From Nocardioides albertanoniae (GTDB taxonomy: Bacteria > Actinomycetota > Actinomycetes > Propionibacteriales > Nocardioidaceae): a DNA stretch of 64,000 nt. Made by a program: the position numbers and the translations under genes. The notes beneath the pieces are model-generated. The model saw only the letters and a list, made by a program, of their open reading frames with translations. It made no database searches and was not told the origin of the DNA. Shown in pieces: positions 53,516 through 61,941 of the stretch; within the stretch, counting starts at the first letter, position 1; the number at the start of each line of letters is the position of its first letter. The stretch is from the NCBI RefSeq assembly GCF_006716315.1, contig NZ_VFOV01000001.1:3736501-3800500 (forward strand). The letters run 5' to 3'.

Positions 53516-54520
53516 ATGGCCGATATCGCCCGCTACCCCTTCGTCCGCCACCTGCGCGGAAGCACCACCACCCACGTCCAGCACCTGCGCAACGGCCGGG
53601 TTCGCCACAGCGGCGTCGGTGTCTCGTTCTGGTACCGCCCACTCTCCGCGGTCCTCTCCGAGGTGCCCGTCGACGATCGCGAGCTGCCGCTGCTCTTCCA
53701 CGCGCGTACTGCCGACTTCCAGGACCTGACCACGCAGGCGACCGTCAGCTTCCGCATCGTCGACCCGGCCGCCGTCGCGGGGCGCATCGACTTCTCCGTC
53801 GACCCGGAGACCGGCCACTGGCGCGGGAGCCCGCTCGACCAGGTCGCCGGGTTGCTGACGGAGACCGCCCAGCAGTACGCCCTGGACCTCATCGCCGCGC
53901 AGAGCCTGGCCGATGTGCTCGCCGGCGGGGTCGGCCCGGTGCGCGACGCCATCGCCGCCGGCCTGGCCGGGGACGAGCGCCTCTCCGCCACCGGACTCGC
54001 GATCCTGGGCGTGCGGGTGGTCGCCCTGCGCCCCGAGCCCGAGGTCGAGAAGGCGCTCCTCACCCCGACACGGGAGCGCGTCCAGGCCGACGCGGACAAG
54101 GCGACGTACGAGCGCCGGGCGACGGCCGTCCAGCGCGAGCGGGCGATCTCGGAGAACGAGCTGCAGAACAAGATCGAGCTGGCCCGCCGCGAGGAGGAGT
54201 ACGTCGCCCAGCGCGGTACCAACGCCAGGCGCGAGGCCGAGGAGAACGCCGCCGCGGCGCGGGTCGCCACAGCCGCCGAGGCCGAGCGCACCCAGGTGCT
54301 CGCCGAAGCGAGCGCACAGGCCACGCGGGCCACCGGCCTGGCGCGGGCCGACGCCGAGGCCGCCTCGCTCTCCGCCTACCGCGACCTGCCCGAGACCGTC
54401 CTGCTCGGTCTCGCGCTCAAGGAGATGGCCGCGAACCTGCCCCAGATCGAGCACCTGGCGCTCACGCCGGACATGCTCGCGCCGGTCCTGGCCAAGCTCG
54501 GCACCCGAGGTGCGGAATGA
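53516..54520 (+). CDS. Soluble SPFH/band-7 domain protein
   Basis: A 334-aa SPFH protein without an N-terminal membrane helix. The SPFH domain (~5-190) includes VRHSGVGVSFWYRPLSAVLS, LTTQATVSFRIVDPAAVAGR and the family-typical LTPTRERVQADADKATYERR at its end. A long charged coiled coil follows (~185-290; ISENELQNKIELARREEEYV, then Ala/Glu/Arg heptads) and a short C-terminal domain. Such proteins form large rings or scaffolds. It is coupled by ATGA to the NAD-kinase-like gene and controlled from the divergent NrtR-like gene. An AAGGAG ribosome-binding site stands 6 bases upstream of ATG 53516. Confidence 0.88.
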   Translation: MADIARYPFVRHLRGSTTTHVQHLRNGRVRHSGVGVSFWYRPLSAVLSEVPVDDRELPLLFHARTADFQDLTTQATVSFRIVDPAAVAGRIDFSVDPETGHWRGSPLDQVAGLLTETAQQYALDLIAAQSLADVLAGGVGPVRDAIAAGLAGDERLSATGLAILGVRVVALRPEPEVEKALLTPTRERVQADADKATYERRATAVQRERAISENELQNKIELARREEEYVAQRGTNARREAEENAAAARVATAAEAERTQVLAEASAQATRATGLARADAEAASLSAYRDLPETVLLGLALKEMAANLPQIEHLALTPDMLAPVLAKLGTRGAE

Positions 54521-55410
54521 CCATCGCGCCACGCGTGGTGCTGGTCCACCGGGCGACCGAGCTCGAGGAGCTCGTCGCCCGCCACGGCACCCTGGGCCAG
54601 GTCGGCTTCTTCCTCTCCACCCGGGGCCGCGACCTGGCCGAGGTGCAGGGTCGGCACGAGGCCCTGAAGGCATCGATCTCGCAGGTCCGCGCGGCGATCC
54701 CGCTCGACTGGCGGCAGGGGTCGGTGGAGCGAGGCGACCTCGACAGGTTCCTCTTCGCCCCGGAAGACATCGTCGTCGTGGTCGGCCAGGACGGCCTGGT
54801 CGCCAATGTCGCGAAGTATCTCGACGGCCAGCCCGTGATCGGCATCGACCCCGAGCCGGGGCGCAACGCCGGCGTTCTCGTCCGCCACCCCTCCTCGGCT
54901 GCCGCCGACCTGATCCGTTCGACCGGTGCCTGCCGGGAGCGCACCATGGTCGAGGCCGTCGCCGACGACGGCCAGTCCCTGGTGGCGCTCAACGAGGTGT
55001 ATGTCGGCCAGGCCACGCATCAGACCTCTCGCTACCGGCTCACCGTCGCCGGCCGGATGGAGGTCCAGGCGTCCTCGGGCCTCATCGTCGCAACCGGCAC
55101 CGGTGCCACCGGTTGGGCGCGGTCGGCCTGGGTCGAACGGCACAGCACGCTCGCGCTTCCCGCTCCCGAGGCCCCGGAGCTGTGCTGGTTCGTGCGGGAG
55201 GCCTGGCCCTCACCGACGACCAGGACGACCCAGACCGAGGGGATGCTGGCAGGCGCCGACCAGACACGCGACTGCCTCACGATCGAGGTGGAGTCGGACC
55301 GCCTGGTCGCCTTCGGCGACGGCATCGAGTCCGACACGCTGGCGCTGTCGTGGGGTCAGCGGGTCGTCGTGCGCCGCGCGCGGCAGACGCTTCGGCTGGT
55401 CTCAGGCTGA
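54517..55410 (+). CDS. Divergent NAD-kinase-like protein
   Basis: A 297-aa protein related to ATP-NAD kinases (PF01513-type). The nucleotide loop, usually GGDGT, reads VVVVGQDGLVANVAKYL (~84-100). The NE-motif segment is VALNEVYVGQATHQTSRYRL (~153-172), and the loop usually TPTGSTAY reads VATGTGATGWARSAW (~190-204). The altered loops make catalytic phosphorylation of NAD uncertain; it may bind NAD(P) or a related nucleotide instead. It overlaps the SPFH gene by ATGA, so both proteins are produced together. It ends overlapping the TetR gene of the next unit by 9 bases on the opposite strand. Confidence 0.8.
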   Translation: MTIAPRVVLVHRATELEELVARHGTLGQVGFFLSTRGRDLAEVQGRHEALKASISQVRAAIPLDWRQGSVERGDLDRFLFAPEDIVVVVGQDGLVANVAKYLDGQPVIGIDPEPGRNAGVLVRHPSSAAADLIRSTGACRERTMVEAVADDGQSLVALNEVYVGQATHQTSRYRLTVAGRMEVQASSGLIVATGTGATGWARSAWVERHSTLALPAPEAPELCWFVREAWPSPTTRTTQTEGMLAGADQTRDCLTIEVESDRLVAFGDGIESDTLALSWGQRVVVRRARQTLRLVSG

Positions 55411-55968
55411 CCCGTCCCAGCCTTCGGCGATCGCTCCCGCGGCCGCGGCGAGATCGGCCACGCCGAGGGCGAGCTCGTCCGGCCGGTCGGTCGCCAGGTC
55501 GAGATGAAAGCCGAACAGCGACGAGTCGACGAGCGTGACGATCCGGCCGGCCCGTTCCGGCGGGGCGCCACAGGCGATGACGTAGTCACGCAGCGCGGCG
55601 TACCACAGCTCGTTGGTCTCCCGGACGACCGAGCGGTAGGGCTCCATCCCGATCAGTCCGGTCGCGGCGGCCTGCAGGTAGATGTGCAGGCCGCCGCGCA
55701 GCGGTTCGGCGCGGTAGGCACGCCACAGGGCCTCGACCCCGGAGCGCACGTCCGCGGCCGGCTCGAGCGCCTCGACCGCAGCGATCGAGAGCTCGTTGGT
55801 GCGCGCCACCACCGCGGCGACCAGCTCGTCGCGGCCGTCGAAGTGGTAGATCAGCATGCGGTCGCTGGTGCCGATCGCGGCCGCCAGCGGACGCAGGGTG
55901 AGCCCGATCAGTCCGTGCGCCAGCACGTGCTCGACGACCTGCCCGAGCAGCTCCTCCTTGCGGTCCAT
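55402..55968 (-). CDS. TetR-family repressor of the SMR efflux gene
   Basis: A 188-aa TetR protein with an N-terminal HTH (~5-50: LGQVVEHVLAHGLIGLTLRP, LAAAIGTSDRMLIYHFDGRD) and a helical C-terminal domain. It is divergent from an SMR transporter gene. Two copies of a 16-bp palindrome lie between them, one overlapping the region of its own start, so it should repress both genes. ATG 55968 is used; upstream ATGs (55977, 55989) would put the start inside the operator. Confidence 0.87.
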   Translation of the reverse strand: MDRKEELLGQVVEHVLAHGLIGLTLRPLAAAIGTSDRMLIYHFDGRDELVAAVVARTNELSIAAVEALEPAADVRSGVEALWRAYRAEPLRGGLHIYLQAAATGLIGMEPYRSVVRETNELWYAALRDYVIACGAPPERAGRIVTLVDSSLFGFHLDLATDRPDELALGVADLAAAAGAIAEGWDGSA

Positions 55969-55988
55969 GAAAAGCATTATGCCCAACA

Positions 55989-56030
55989 TGTAGCGACTGC
56001 TACATTCAGGCGTGTGTAGCAGTCGCTACA
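55989..56030. promoter_or_regulatory. Two TetR operators (TGTAGC-N4-GCTACA)
   Basis: TGTAGCGACTGCTACA (55989-56004) and TGTAGCAGTCGCTACA (56015-56030) are exact reverse complements of each other, 26 bp apart, each a palindrome with 6-bp arms. They fill most of the space between the divergent TetR and SMR genes. Confidence 0.8.
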
Positions 56031-56053
56031 CACGCTCCAGAAGGACCACGAAG

Positions 56054-56377
56054 ATGTACGCCGCCATCCTGCTCGTCATCGCCATCGCGATCGAGGTCGT
56101 CAGCACCGCCCTGCTCCCCCGCGCCGACGGGTTCCGCAACATTCCCTGGTCGGCGACCGTGCTGGCCGGCTACGGGCTCTCCATCTGGCTGCTCGCGCTC
56201 GTGGTGGAGCGGATGCCGGTCTCGGTGGCGTACGCCATCTGGTCCGGCCTCGGCACCGCCCTGGTCGCTGCCATCGGGGTGATGTTCCTCGGAGACCACC
56301 TCAGCCTCGCCAAGGCCGGGTTCCTCGCGATGATCGTCGTCGGCGTCGTCGGGCTCAACCTCTCCGGCGCCCACTGA
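56054..56377 (+). CDS. SMR-family (EmrE-like) multidrug efflux protein
   Basis: A 107-aa small multidrug resistance protein with four membrane helices. The essential glutamate is at position 14 (MYAAILLVIAIAIEVVSTAL), exactly as in EmrE, and the SVAYAIWSGLGTALVAAIGV motif of helix 3 is present. It exports cationic compounds by proton antiport as a dual-topology dimer. ATG 56054 follows AGAAGGACCACGAAG. Controlled by the adjacent TetR through the two palindromes upstream. It ends 10 bp before the convergent dehydrogenase. Confidence 0.92.
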   Translation: MYAAILLVIAIAIEVVSTALLPRADGFRNIPWSATVLAGYGLSIWLLALVVERMPVSVAYAIWSGLGTALVAAIGVMFLGDHLSLAKAGFLAMIVVGVVGLNLSGAH

Positions 56378-56387
56378 GCCACCCGGG

Positions 56388-58073
56388 TCAGATCGCGGCC
56401 GCGGCGGCCCTCCCTGCCGTACGTCCCGAGAAGAGGCAGCCACCGAGGAAGGTGCCTTCGAGCGCGTTGTAGCCCATCATCCCGCCGCCGCCGAAGCCCG
56501 CGACCTCGCCGGCCGCGTAGAGACCGGGCAGCGGGGTGCCAGCCGAGGTCAGACAGCGGCCGGAGAGGTCGGTCTCCAGCCCACCGAGGCTCTTGCGGGA
56601 GAGGATGTGCAGCTTGACCGCGATCAGCGGGCCCGCCTCGGGATCGAGGATGCGGTGGGGCTTGGCGGTGCGCTGCAGCTTGTCGCCACGGTAGTGGCGG
56701 GCGGCGTAGAGCGCGGTGACCTGGGCGTCCTTGGTGAAGCTGTTGGCGATCTCGCGGTCGCGCGCCTCGATGAGACGGCGCAGGGAGGCCTCGTCGATCT
56801 GCGGACCGGTCGGCTCCTTGTCGGCGAGACCGTTCATGCCGTGCACCAGCGCGGTGAGGTTCTCGGCGACCACGAAGTCCTCGCCGTGCTCCATGAAGCT
56901 CTTCACCGGGCCGGGCCCCTTGCGCGCCCGCTCGGCGAGCAGCTTGATGTCCTTGCCGGTCAGGTCGGGGTTCTGCTCGGAGCCGGAGAGCGCGAACTCC
57001 TTGTTGATGATCTTCTCGGTGAGCACGAACCAGGAGTAGTCGTAGCCAGTCTGGCGCAGGTGCTTGAGCGTGCCGAGGGTGTCGAAACCGGGGAAGAACG
57101 GCGCCGGCAGCCGCTTGCCGGTCGCGTCGAGCCACAGGCTCGAGGGGCCCGGGAGGATCCGGATGCCGTGGTTGGCCCAGATCGAGTCCCAGTTGCGGAT
57201 GCCCTCGACGTAGTGCCACATCCGGTCGTCGTTGATGATCTTGGCGCCGGTCGCACCGGTGATGGCGAGCATCCGGCCGTCGACGTGCGCGGGCACGCCG
57301 GAGACCATCGACGCGGGCGGGGTGCCGAGGCGCTCGGGCCAGTGCTTGCGCACGAGGTCGTGGTCGCCGCCGATGCCGCCGGAGGTGACGATCACCGCCT
57401 GGCCGCGCAGCTCGAAGTCGTCGACCACGGTGCGCGAGGAGGCCTGGCCGCGCTCGATGTCGCTCGGCTCGAGCACCTTGCCCTGTACGCCGACGGCTGC
57501 TCCGTCCTCGACGAGGATCTGGTCCACGCGGTGCCGGAAGGCGAAGGTGATCCGGCCGGAGTCGACGTGGGCGCGCACCCGCTTCTCGAACGGCTCGACC
57601 ACGCCCGGTCCGGTGCCCCAGGTGATGTGGAAGCGCGGCACCGAGTTGCCGTGGCCGTCGGCGCGACCGTCGCCGCGCTCGGCCCAGCCGACGATCGGGA
57701 AGGTGCGGTGGCCCATCTGGTGCAGCCAGGAGCGCTTCTCACCGGCCGCGAAGTCGAGGTACGCCTCGGCCCATCGCCGCGGCCACAGGTCTTCGTCGCG
57801 GTCGAACTGTGCCGAACCCATCCAGTCCTGCAGCGCCAGCTCGGGCGAGTCCTTGATCCCCATCCGGCGCTGCTCGGGGCTGTTGACGAAGAAGAGCCCG
57901 CCGAGGCTCCAGAACGCCTGGCCGCCCAGCGACTGCTCGGGCTCCTGGTCGACCAGCAGCACGCTCTTTCCCGCGTCGGCGGCCTCGGCCGCTGCTGCCA
58001 TGCCGGCGAGACCGGCTCCCACCACGATCACGTCGGCCTGTCGCTGGATGTCCCGCTGGATGTCCGCAGTCAT
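56388..58073 (-). CDS. FAD-binding dehydrogenase (succinate dehydrogenase/KstD-like flavoprotein)
   Basis: A 561-aa flavoprotein. FAD loop: DVIVVGAGLAGMAAAAEAAD (~15-34). LGGQAFWSLGGLFFVNSPEQ follows and the C-terminal FAD motif is GLYAAGEVAGFGGGGMMGYN (~520). This is the FAD_binding_2 architecture of fumarate reductase/3-ketosteroid dehydrogenase-like proteins; the R-x-x-G catalytic details differ and the substrate is unknown. The ATG at 58073 has CAGGAT about 10 bases upstream; GTG 58097 is a longer alternative. Divergent from the next gene with a 171-bp spacer in which no operator was recognised. Confidence 0.86.
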   Translation of the reverse strand: MTADIQRDIQRQADVIVVGAGLAGMAAAAEAADAGKSVLLVDQEPEQSLGGQAFWSLGGLFFVNSPEQRRMGIKDSPELALQDWMGSAQFDRDEDLWPRRWAEAYLDFAAGEKRSWLHQMGHRTFPIVGWAERGDGRADGHGNSVPRFHITWGTGPGVVEPFEKRVRAHVDSGRITFAFRHRVDQILVEDGAAVGVQGKVLEPSDIERGQASSRTVVDDFELRGQAVIVTSGGIGGDHDLVRKHWPERLGTPPASMVSGVPAHVDGRMLAITGATGAKIINDDRMWHYVEGIRNWDSIWANHGIRILPGPSSLWLDATGKRLPAPFFPGFDTLGTLKHLRQTGYDYSWFVLTEKIINKEFALSGSEQNPDLTGKDIKLLAERARKGPGPVKSFMEHGEDFVVAENLTALVHGMNGLADKEPTGPQIDEASLRRLIEARDREIANSFTKDAQVTALYAARHYRGDKLQRTAKPHRILDPEAGPLIAVKLHILSRKSLGGLETDLSGRCLTSAGTPLPGLYAAGEVAGFGGGGMMGYNALEGTFLGGCLFSGRTAGRAAAAAI

Positions 58074-58244
58074 GTCGGCAGATCCTGCCACCTTCACCGA
58101 CGGCCGGTGACGGGAACCTCGCCGTCAGGGCTGTTCGCCCCGATCCCGGCCCCGGTATCGGCCCGTTCCGCCTGGTGGACACTTGCCGGACTCGCGCCCA
58201 CATCCGGCGTCTGTTTTCGGTCGGAACCGATAGATTTTTGGGTC

Positions 58245-59219
58245 GTGAGCGAGCGAATGAGTGCGAAGCGGCGACGCCGTCGGATCCAGCGCGCCGTCAC
58301 CGTCCGCGCCAGCCCCAAGACGGTCGCGAAGCGGAGGCACAGGTGGGTCGACCGCGGCACCGCACGCACCGAGACCTGGCTGAACCGCAGCGGCGGCAGC
58401 CTGGGCCCGCTGATCCCGCACATCGCCGCGACGGCGGTGCTGACCGGGCTCGAGGATCGCGGCTGGGTGCCGCAGGGCCTGGCCTTCTCCCCCGAGGCCA
58501 AGCTGCTCCTGCAGGGCTACCACGGCGACAAGCTCGGCTCCGCCCTGGCACTGATCGACGAGCCCTCCGGCGAGCTCATCAACGCCGTCTATCTGGGCGG
58601 GCCCAAGGGCAGCGTCGCAGGCCCCGTCGACGCCGGCGGCGTCGCCGTCATCGGCGACGAGGTCTTCGTCTGCCGCGAGGGCAACCCGCCCCGCCTCTAC
58701 CGCTACTCGCTGGCCCAGATCCTGCACGCCGAGCCGCTCTCGACGGTGTTCACGGTCTCCTCGCTCGTCGCCATCGCCGCCGGCTCCTACCTCGCCGCCG
58801 CCAAGGACCTGATCTACGTCGGGTCGCACGCCAACAACCGGCTCTACAAGTACATCCGCAAGAACGACACCTGGCAGATCAAGACCCCGATCGGTGTCCG
58901 CACCCCTGTCGGCACCCAAGGCGTCGTGATCCGGGACGAGGAGTACGTCTTCAGCGTCTCCCGCGGGCCCGCCAAGCGCAGCAAGCTCGTCGTGCAGGAT
59001 CGGGTCACGATCCGCCCCCGCGCAGTGCAGTGGCTCCCCAACCTGGCCGAGGGCGTCGCCGAGGTCGACGGCGAGTTCGTCGTGACCTACCAGTCCGGCG
59101 CCAGACGCTACTCCCGCGGCACCTCCTCGAGAGGCCAGGCCTGGCCCTCGACCCACATGACGCGTACGCCGCTGGCCAGGCTCGGCCTCGAGCCCCGGGA
59201 GTCGGCGCGCCCGGACTGA
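58245..59219 (+). CDS. Protein of unknown function, beta-propeller-like
   Basis: A 324-aa protein with a strongly basic start (MSAKRRRRRIQRAVTVRASP) and no clear signal peptide or transmembrane helix. The rest shows recurrent beta-strand patterns, GWVPQGLAFSPEAKLLLQGY, AVIGDEVFVCREGNPPRLYR and YVGSHANNRLYKYIRKNDTW, which look like blades of a propeller. No active-site signature was recognised. The GTG start at 58245 is 8 bases after TAGATT (58231-58236), a leaderless arrangement; ATG 58257 is an alternative. It stands alone between a dehydrogenase and a convergent GNAT gene. Confidence 0.68.
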   Translation: MSERMSAKRRRRRIQRAVTVRASPKTVAKRRHRWVDRGTARTETWLNRSGGSLGPLIPHIAATAVLTGLEDRGWVPQGLAFSPEAKLLLQGYHGDKLGSALALIDEPSGELINAVYLGGPKGSVAGPVDAGGVAVIGDEVFVCREGNPPRLYRYSLAQILHAEPLSTVFTVSSLVAIAAGSYLAAAKDLIYVGSHANNRLYKYIRKNDTWQIKTPIGVRTPVGTQGVVIRDEEYVFSVSRGPAKRSKLVVQDRVTIRPRAVQWLPNLAEGVAEVDGEFVVTYQSGARRYSRGTSSRGQAWPSTHMTRTPLARLGLEPRESARPD

Positions 59220-59253
59220 TGCGCCCGGATGCGCGCCTACCCCCTCAGTGGGA

Positions 59254-59550
59254 TCAGGCCGGCCAGTCGGTGATGTCGGCGAACTCCTCGCCGTGCCGCT
59301 TCAGCCACCCCGCGACGTACGGGCAGTGCGGGATGATCCGCTTGTCCTTCTCCCGTACGTCGGCCAACGCGAACGCCACCAGCTTCGACGCCAGCCCCTG
59401 CCCGTTGTAAGCCTCGCTCACCTCGGTGTGCACGAAGTCCACGTGCGCGTCGTCAGGCAGCCGATAGACGGCGAACCCCGCAACCGTCTCCCCGTCGAGG
59501 ATCTCGTAGCGGTGCTTGGTCGGGTTGTCTGCATACTCGATCTCGCTCAT
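59254..59550 (-). CDS. Small GNAT-fold protein (YidJ/YjdJ-like)
   Basis: A 98-aa minimal GNAT protein. RYEILDGETVAGFAVYRLPD is followed by DFVHTEVSEAYNGQGLASKL (the acetyl-CoA pyrophosphate loop QGLASKL) and the typical end KRIIPHCPYVAGWLKRHGEE. Members of this short family are often annotated as putative acetyltransferases without proven substrate. ATG 59550; the frame is open further upstream into the DUF222 element, but that sequence is a shadow of the element's end. Confidence 0.86.
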   Translation of the reverse strand: MSEIEYADNPTKHRYEILDGETVAGFAVYRLPDDAHVDFVHTEVSEAYNGQGLASKLVAFALADVREKDKRIIPHCPYVAGWLKRHGEEFADITDWPA

Positions 59551-59638
59551 GTCCCCATCCTTCCTCAGAGGGTCAATGCTTGTCGCGTGGCGCTTGGGGC
59601 GCTGCGCTTCGTTCCGGCTGTTGGTGCGTGGGGTTGTT

Positions 59639-59682
59639 TGCCGCCGACCCGTACGGGAAGGGTGTTTATCGGGTCGGCGGCA
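59639..59682. terminator. Terminator-like hairpin at the end of DUF222 element copy B
   Basis: TGCCGCCGACCCG (59639-59651) pairs perfectly with CGGGTCGGCGGCA (59670-59682) around an 18-base loop. The left arm also contains the palindrome CCCGTACGGG. One arm is the outer edge of the element and the other lies outside it; copy A lacks the outer arm. The rest of 59551-59818 has nothing else recognised. Confidence 0.7.
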
Positions 59683-59818
59683 GGGGTCTGGCACGGCATT
59701 TTTGGGTTGGGTGCCGGGCTGAGGATGCGGCAGGCGAGGCTGTCTGGCGGGAGCGGTCGCGGGGCGCTGTACTAGACGATGACGCTTTGTGAATCGTTCA
59801 CAAAGGGGTGCACCCGGG

Positions 59819-61092
59819 TCAGGGGCGTCGGGTGAACCGAACGGTCCCGTCGGGTAACCGTTCATGTGTATACGCGGGTGCGTGCGCCACCCGATGGTGA
59901 TGCGGGCACAACAGAACCCCGTCCTTGAGATCTGTCTTCCCGCCGAGCGACCAGGGAGTCAGATGGTGGGCGTCGCACCACTCGGGTGGCATGTCACAAC
60001 CTTCGGCTTGGCAGCACTTCTGCTGCAACCGGAGCGCTTTGCGCTGAATCGGCTGGAAGAACCTGCTCGAACGGCCCGCATCGAGGACTTGGCCGTCAGT
60101 GCCGAGCACCCACGGAATGATCGTCGCGTTGCAGGCCATCTTCCGAGCCTCGGTCGCGCTGATCGTGGTGCCGTTGGTCTCGTCATAGCCGAGGATTGCG
60201 GTGCCGAGCTCTTTGCGGAGGGCGTCGAGGGAGATGACTACGTTGATGGTGGTTGCGTCGCCGCCGTGGCGGGGCTGGGCATCGGGGTCGATGGTCTCCA
60301 ACAGGCGGGTGAAGCCTTGTCCCATGAGTCGTCCCAGGGCGGGAGCGGTGTGCCCTTCTCGACGAGCTGCTGCTTGCGGGGCTGTGCCCAGGCCTCGACG
60401 TGGGTCTTGAACCTCATCCCCATCGCCACCGGAAGCACGCCGTCGAAGCCAACCGTGCCGTCGTGGTTGTCCCAGATCCGCAGTGCGGTCTTCTGTTGGG
60501 CACGTTCTTCTTCGGCGAGGAGGGCTTTGGCTTCGGCGTCTTCGAACCGGGCCGGGTCGATCTCGACGAGGATCCGCTTGCCCACGATCCGGAGTTCGTT
60601 GGCGGTCAGCCGGGTGGCGTAGTCGACGAGGAGCTTCTCGGCGAGCAGTAGGTCTTCCGCACTCGCGACGGGGTCGGCCTCAATCGCATCCAACGCTTTG
60701 GTGATGACGCGGGCTTTGTCACGGGAGACCACGCCGTCGGCGAGGCCGGCTGCGAGCAGCTCGTGCTTGGACACGGCGGCGGCGAGCTTGAGCTGTGCGC
60801 GGGCGGATCCTTTATCGACGAGCAGTTCGGCGCGCATCCACGCGGAGGCGTCTTTGTCGCCGGTCTCCTCAGCGATATCGCCAGCGGTGGCGAGGACGCG
60901 CAGCTCCAGCGCAGCCTGCTGCGCCTTCAAGATCTCGAGCCGCGCGAGGACATCCTTCTTCTGACTCGTACGCCAATAAGCAGGGTCCATCGCGAGCAAC
61001 TCCCCCAGAGCGGTTTCGATACCAGCAAGAGCAGTCGCAACCGGGTCACGAGGGCTGGTTCCCCAGTGGTCGACATGATTCTCGACGCTCAT
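59819..61092 (-). pseudogene. DUF222/HNH endonuclease (13E12 family), frameshifted (copy B)
   Basis: Same protein as copy A (MSVENHVDHWGTSPRDPVAT start, HNH end CDMPPEWCDAHHLTPWSLGG). One base is missing between 60331 and 60332 (codon 254, GAG in copy A), so the N-terminal frame ends in nonsense near 60238 while the correct C-terminal frame (GQGFTRLLETIDPDAQPRHG ...) runs to 59819. Total length 1274 is one base short of 425 codons. The ribosome-binding site (AGGAGG) is intact. The C-terminal half from codon 255 on has no frameshift, in contrast to copy A. Confidence 0.85.
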
Positions 61093-61258
61093 CGCTGGCC
61101 TCCTCTCAAGGTGTCCTTGGCTACCCCTGATTTTACTCTTTACCGACGAGTAGATCCAGGTATTTCAGCAGGTCAAACCGCCTTTTCGGCGGCAGCGAAA
61201 CAACGGTCTCGCCTCCCGGCCACACCCGTGCCGCCGCCCCGATAACCAGCCAAATCTT

Positions 61259-61347
61259 TTCTCGATCTGGCCCGGGGTCCAGGACCGCGAAGCGGCCGGC
61301 GAAGCCGGCGGCCGCAGGCCGTCCTTGACGCCGGGCCAGATCGAGAA
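61259..61347 (-). ncRNA. Structured segment: long stem closing three hairpins (copy B)
   Basis: On the minus strand TTCTCGATCTGGCCCGG (61347-61331) pairs perfectly with 61275-61259, and the three inner hairpins are kept; the first has loop TGC instead of TTC. The outer stem has a G-C pair where copy A has G-T. Stem-preserving differences between the copies suggest that the fold matters. Confidence 0.5.
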
Positions 61348-61417
61348 GACCGTCAAGAACGGGTCGGCGGCACACACCACCCCAGCAAAAACATCCCGGC
61401 AGGCAGACCGGAAAAGA

Positions 61418-61870
61418 TCAACCGCGAACCCGACCGACCCACCGCGGCACAGAACCCCGATACCCCTCATAGTCTGCCCCGAACCGAGCAGACATAGCCC
61501 GCTCCTCAGCAGGAATCTGAAGCCGATCGATCACAGCGACGAACCCGACCACAGGCACGAACGGAAGCAACCCACCCCGCAGCACCGCATGAGCGCCAAG
61601 AAGACCAGCCATCCCGACGTACATCGGATTACGGGTATATCTGAACGGACCCTCGACGACGAGCGCAGTGGCCCGCTCGGGCTCGACGGGATTGACCGTC
61701 GTGTGCTCGCGCCGAAAGGCCTGGACGGCACTGGCGGCGACATAGGCCGACCCGGCGGCGACGGCGCCGGCAGCGACCGCCCTCACAGCCGAGGGTCGCC
61801 GACGCTCGGCGAGCAGGTGCTGGGCGACGAGGCCCACGGCGGCGAAGACTGGTGGCGGCACGTGAGGCAT
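61418..61870 (-). CDS. Membrane methyltransferase of the ICMT/PEMT-like family
   Basis: A 150-aa protein with N-terminal hydrophobic segments (VFAAVGLVAQHLLAERR, AVAAGAVAAGSAYVAASAVQAF) and the C-terminal SAM-binding signature of the isoprenylcysteine methyltransferase-like family: GPFRYTRNPMYVGMAGLLGA (~80-99) and a final EERAMSARFGADYEGYRGSV plus PRWV. The substrate in bacteria is generally unknown. The copy B element abuts its 3' end. Divergent or unrelated to the next TetR gene (both minus, 71 bp apart). Confidence 0.85.
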   Translation of the reverse strand: MPHVPPPVFAAVGLVAQHLLAERRRPSAVRAVAAGAVAAGSAYVAASAVQAFRREHTTVNPVEPERATALVVEGPFRYTRNPMYVGMAGLLGAHAVLRGGLLPFVPVVGFVAVIDRLQIPAEERAMSARFGADYEGYRGSVPRWVGRVRG

Positions 61871-61941
61871 GTCTCCACCGTAGCGCCGCCCAGCAGATCC
61901 GCATCCCCCGTTCTTGGGTAGATCCGCCGTACGGCGTGTGC

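Larger units (their letters stand above)
59671..61403 (-). mobile_element. DUF222/HNH (13E12-like) repeat element, copy B
   Basis: Inverted relative to copy A (39405-41142) and close to it in sequence along its 1.73 kb, both in the gene (about nine of ten residues identical by eye) and in the flanks. It begins 15 bp from the stop codon of the ICMT-like methyltransferase gene (61418), as copy A begins 10 bp after the aspS stop. The 3' palindrome TTTGTGAA-CGA-TTCACAAA (59786-59804) is preserved and even extended. The whole 61093-61417 gap is element sequence. No transposase is present. Confidence 0.75.
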
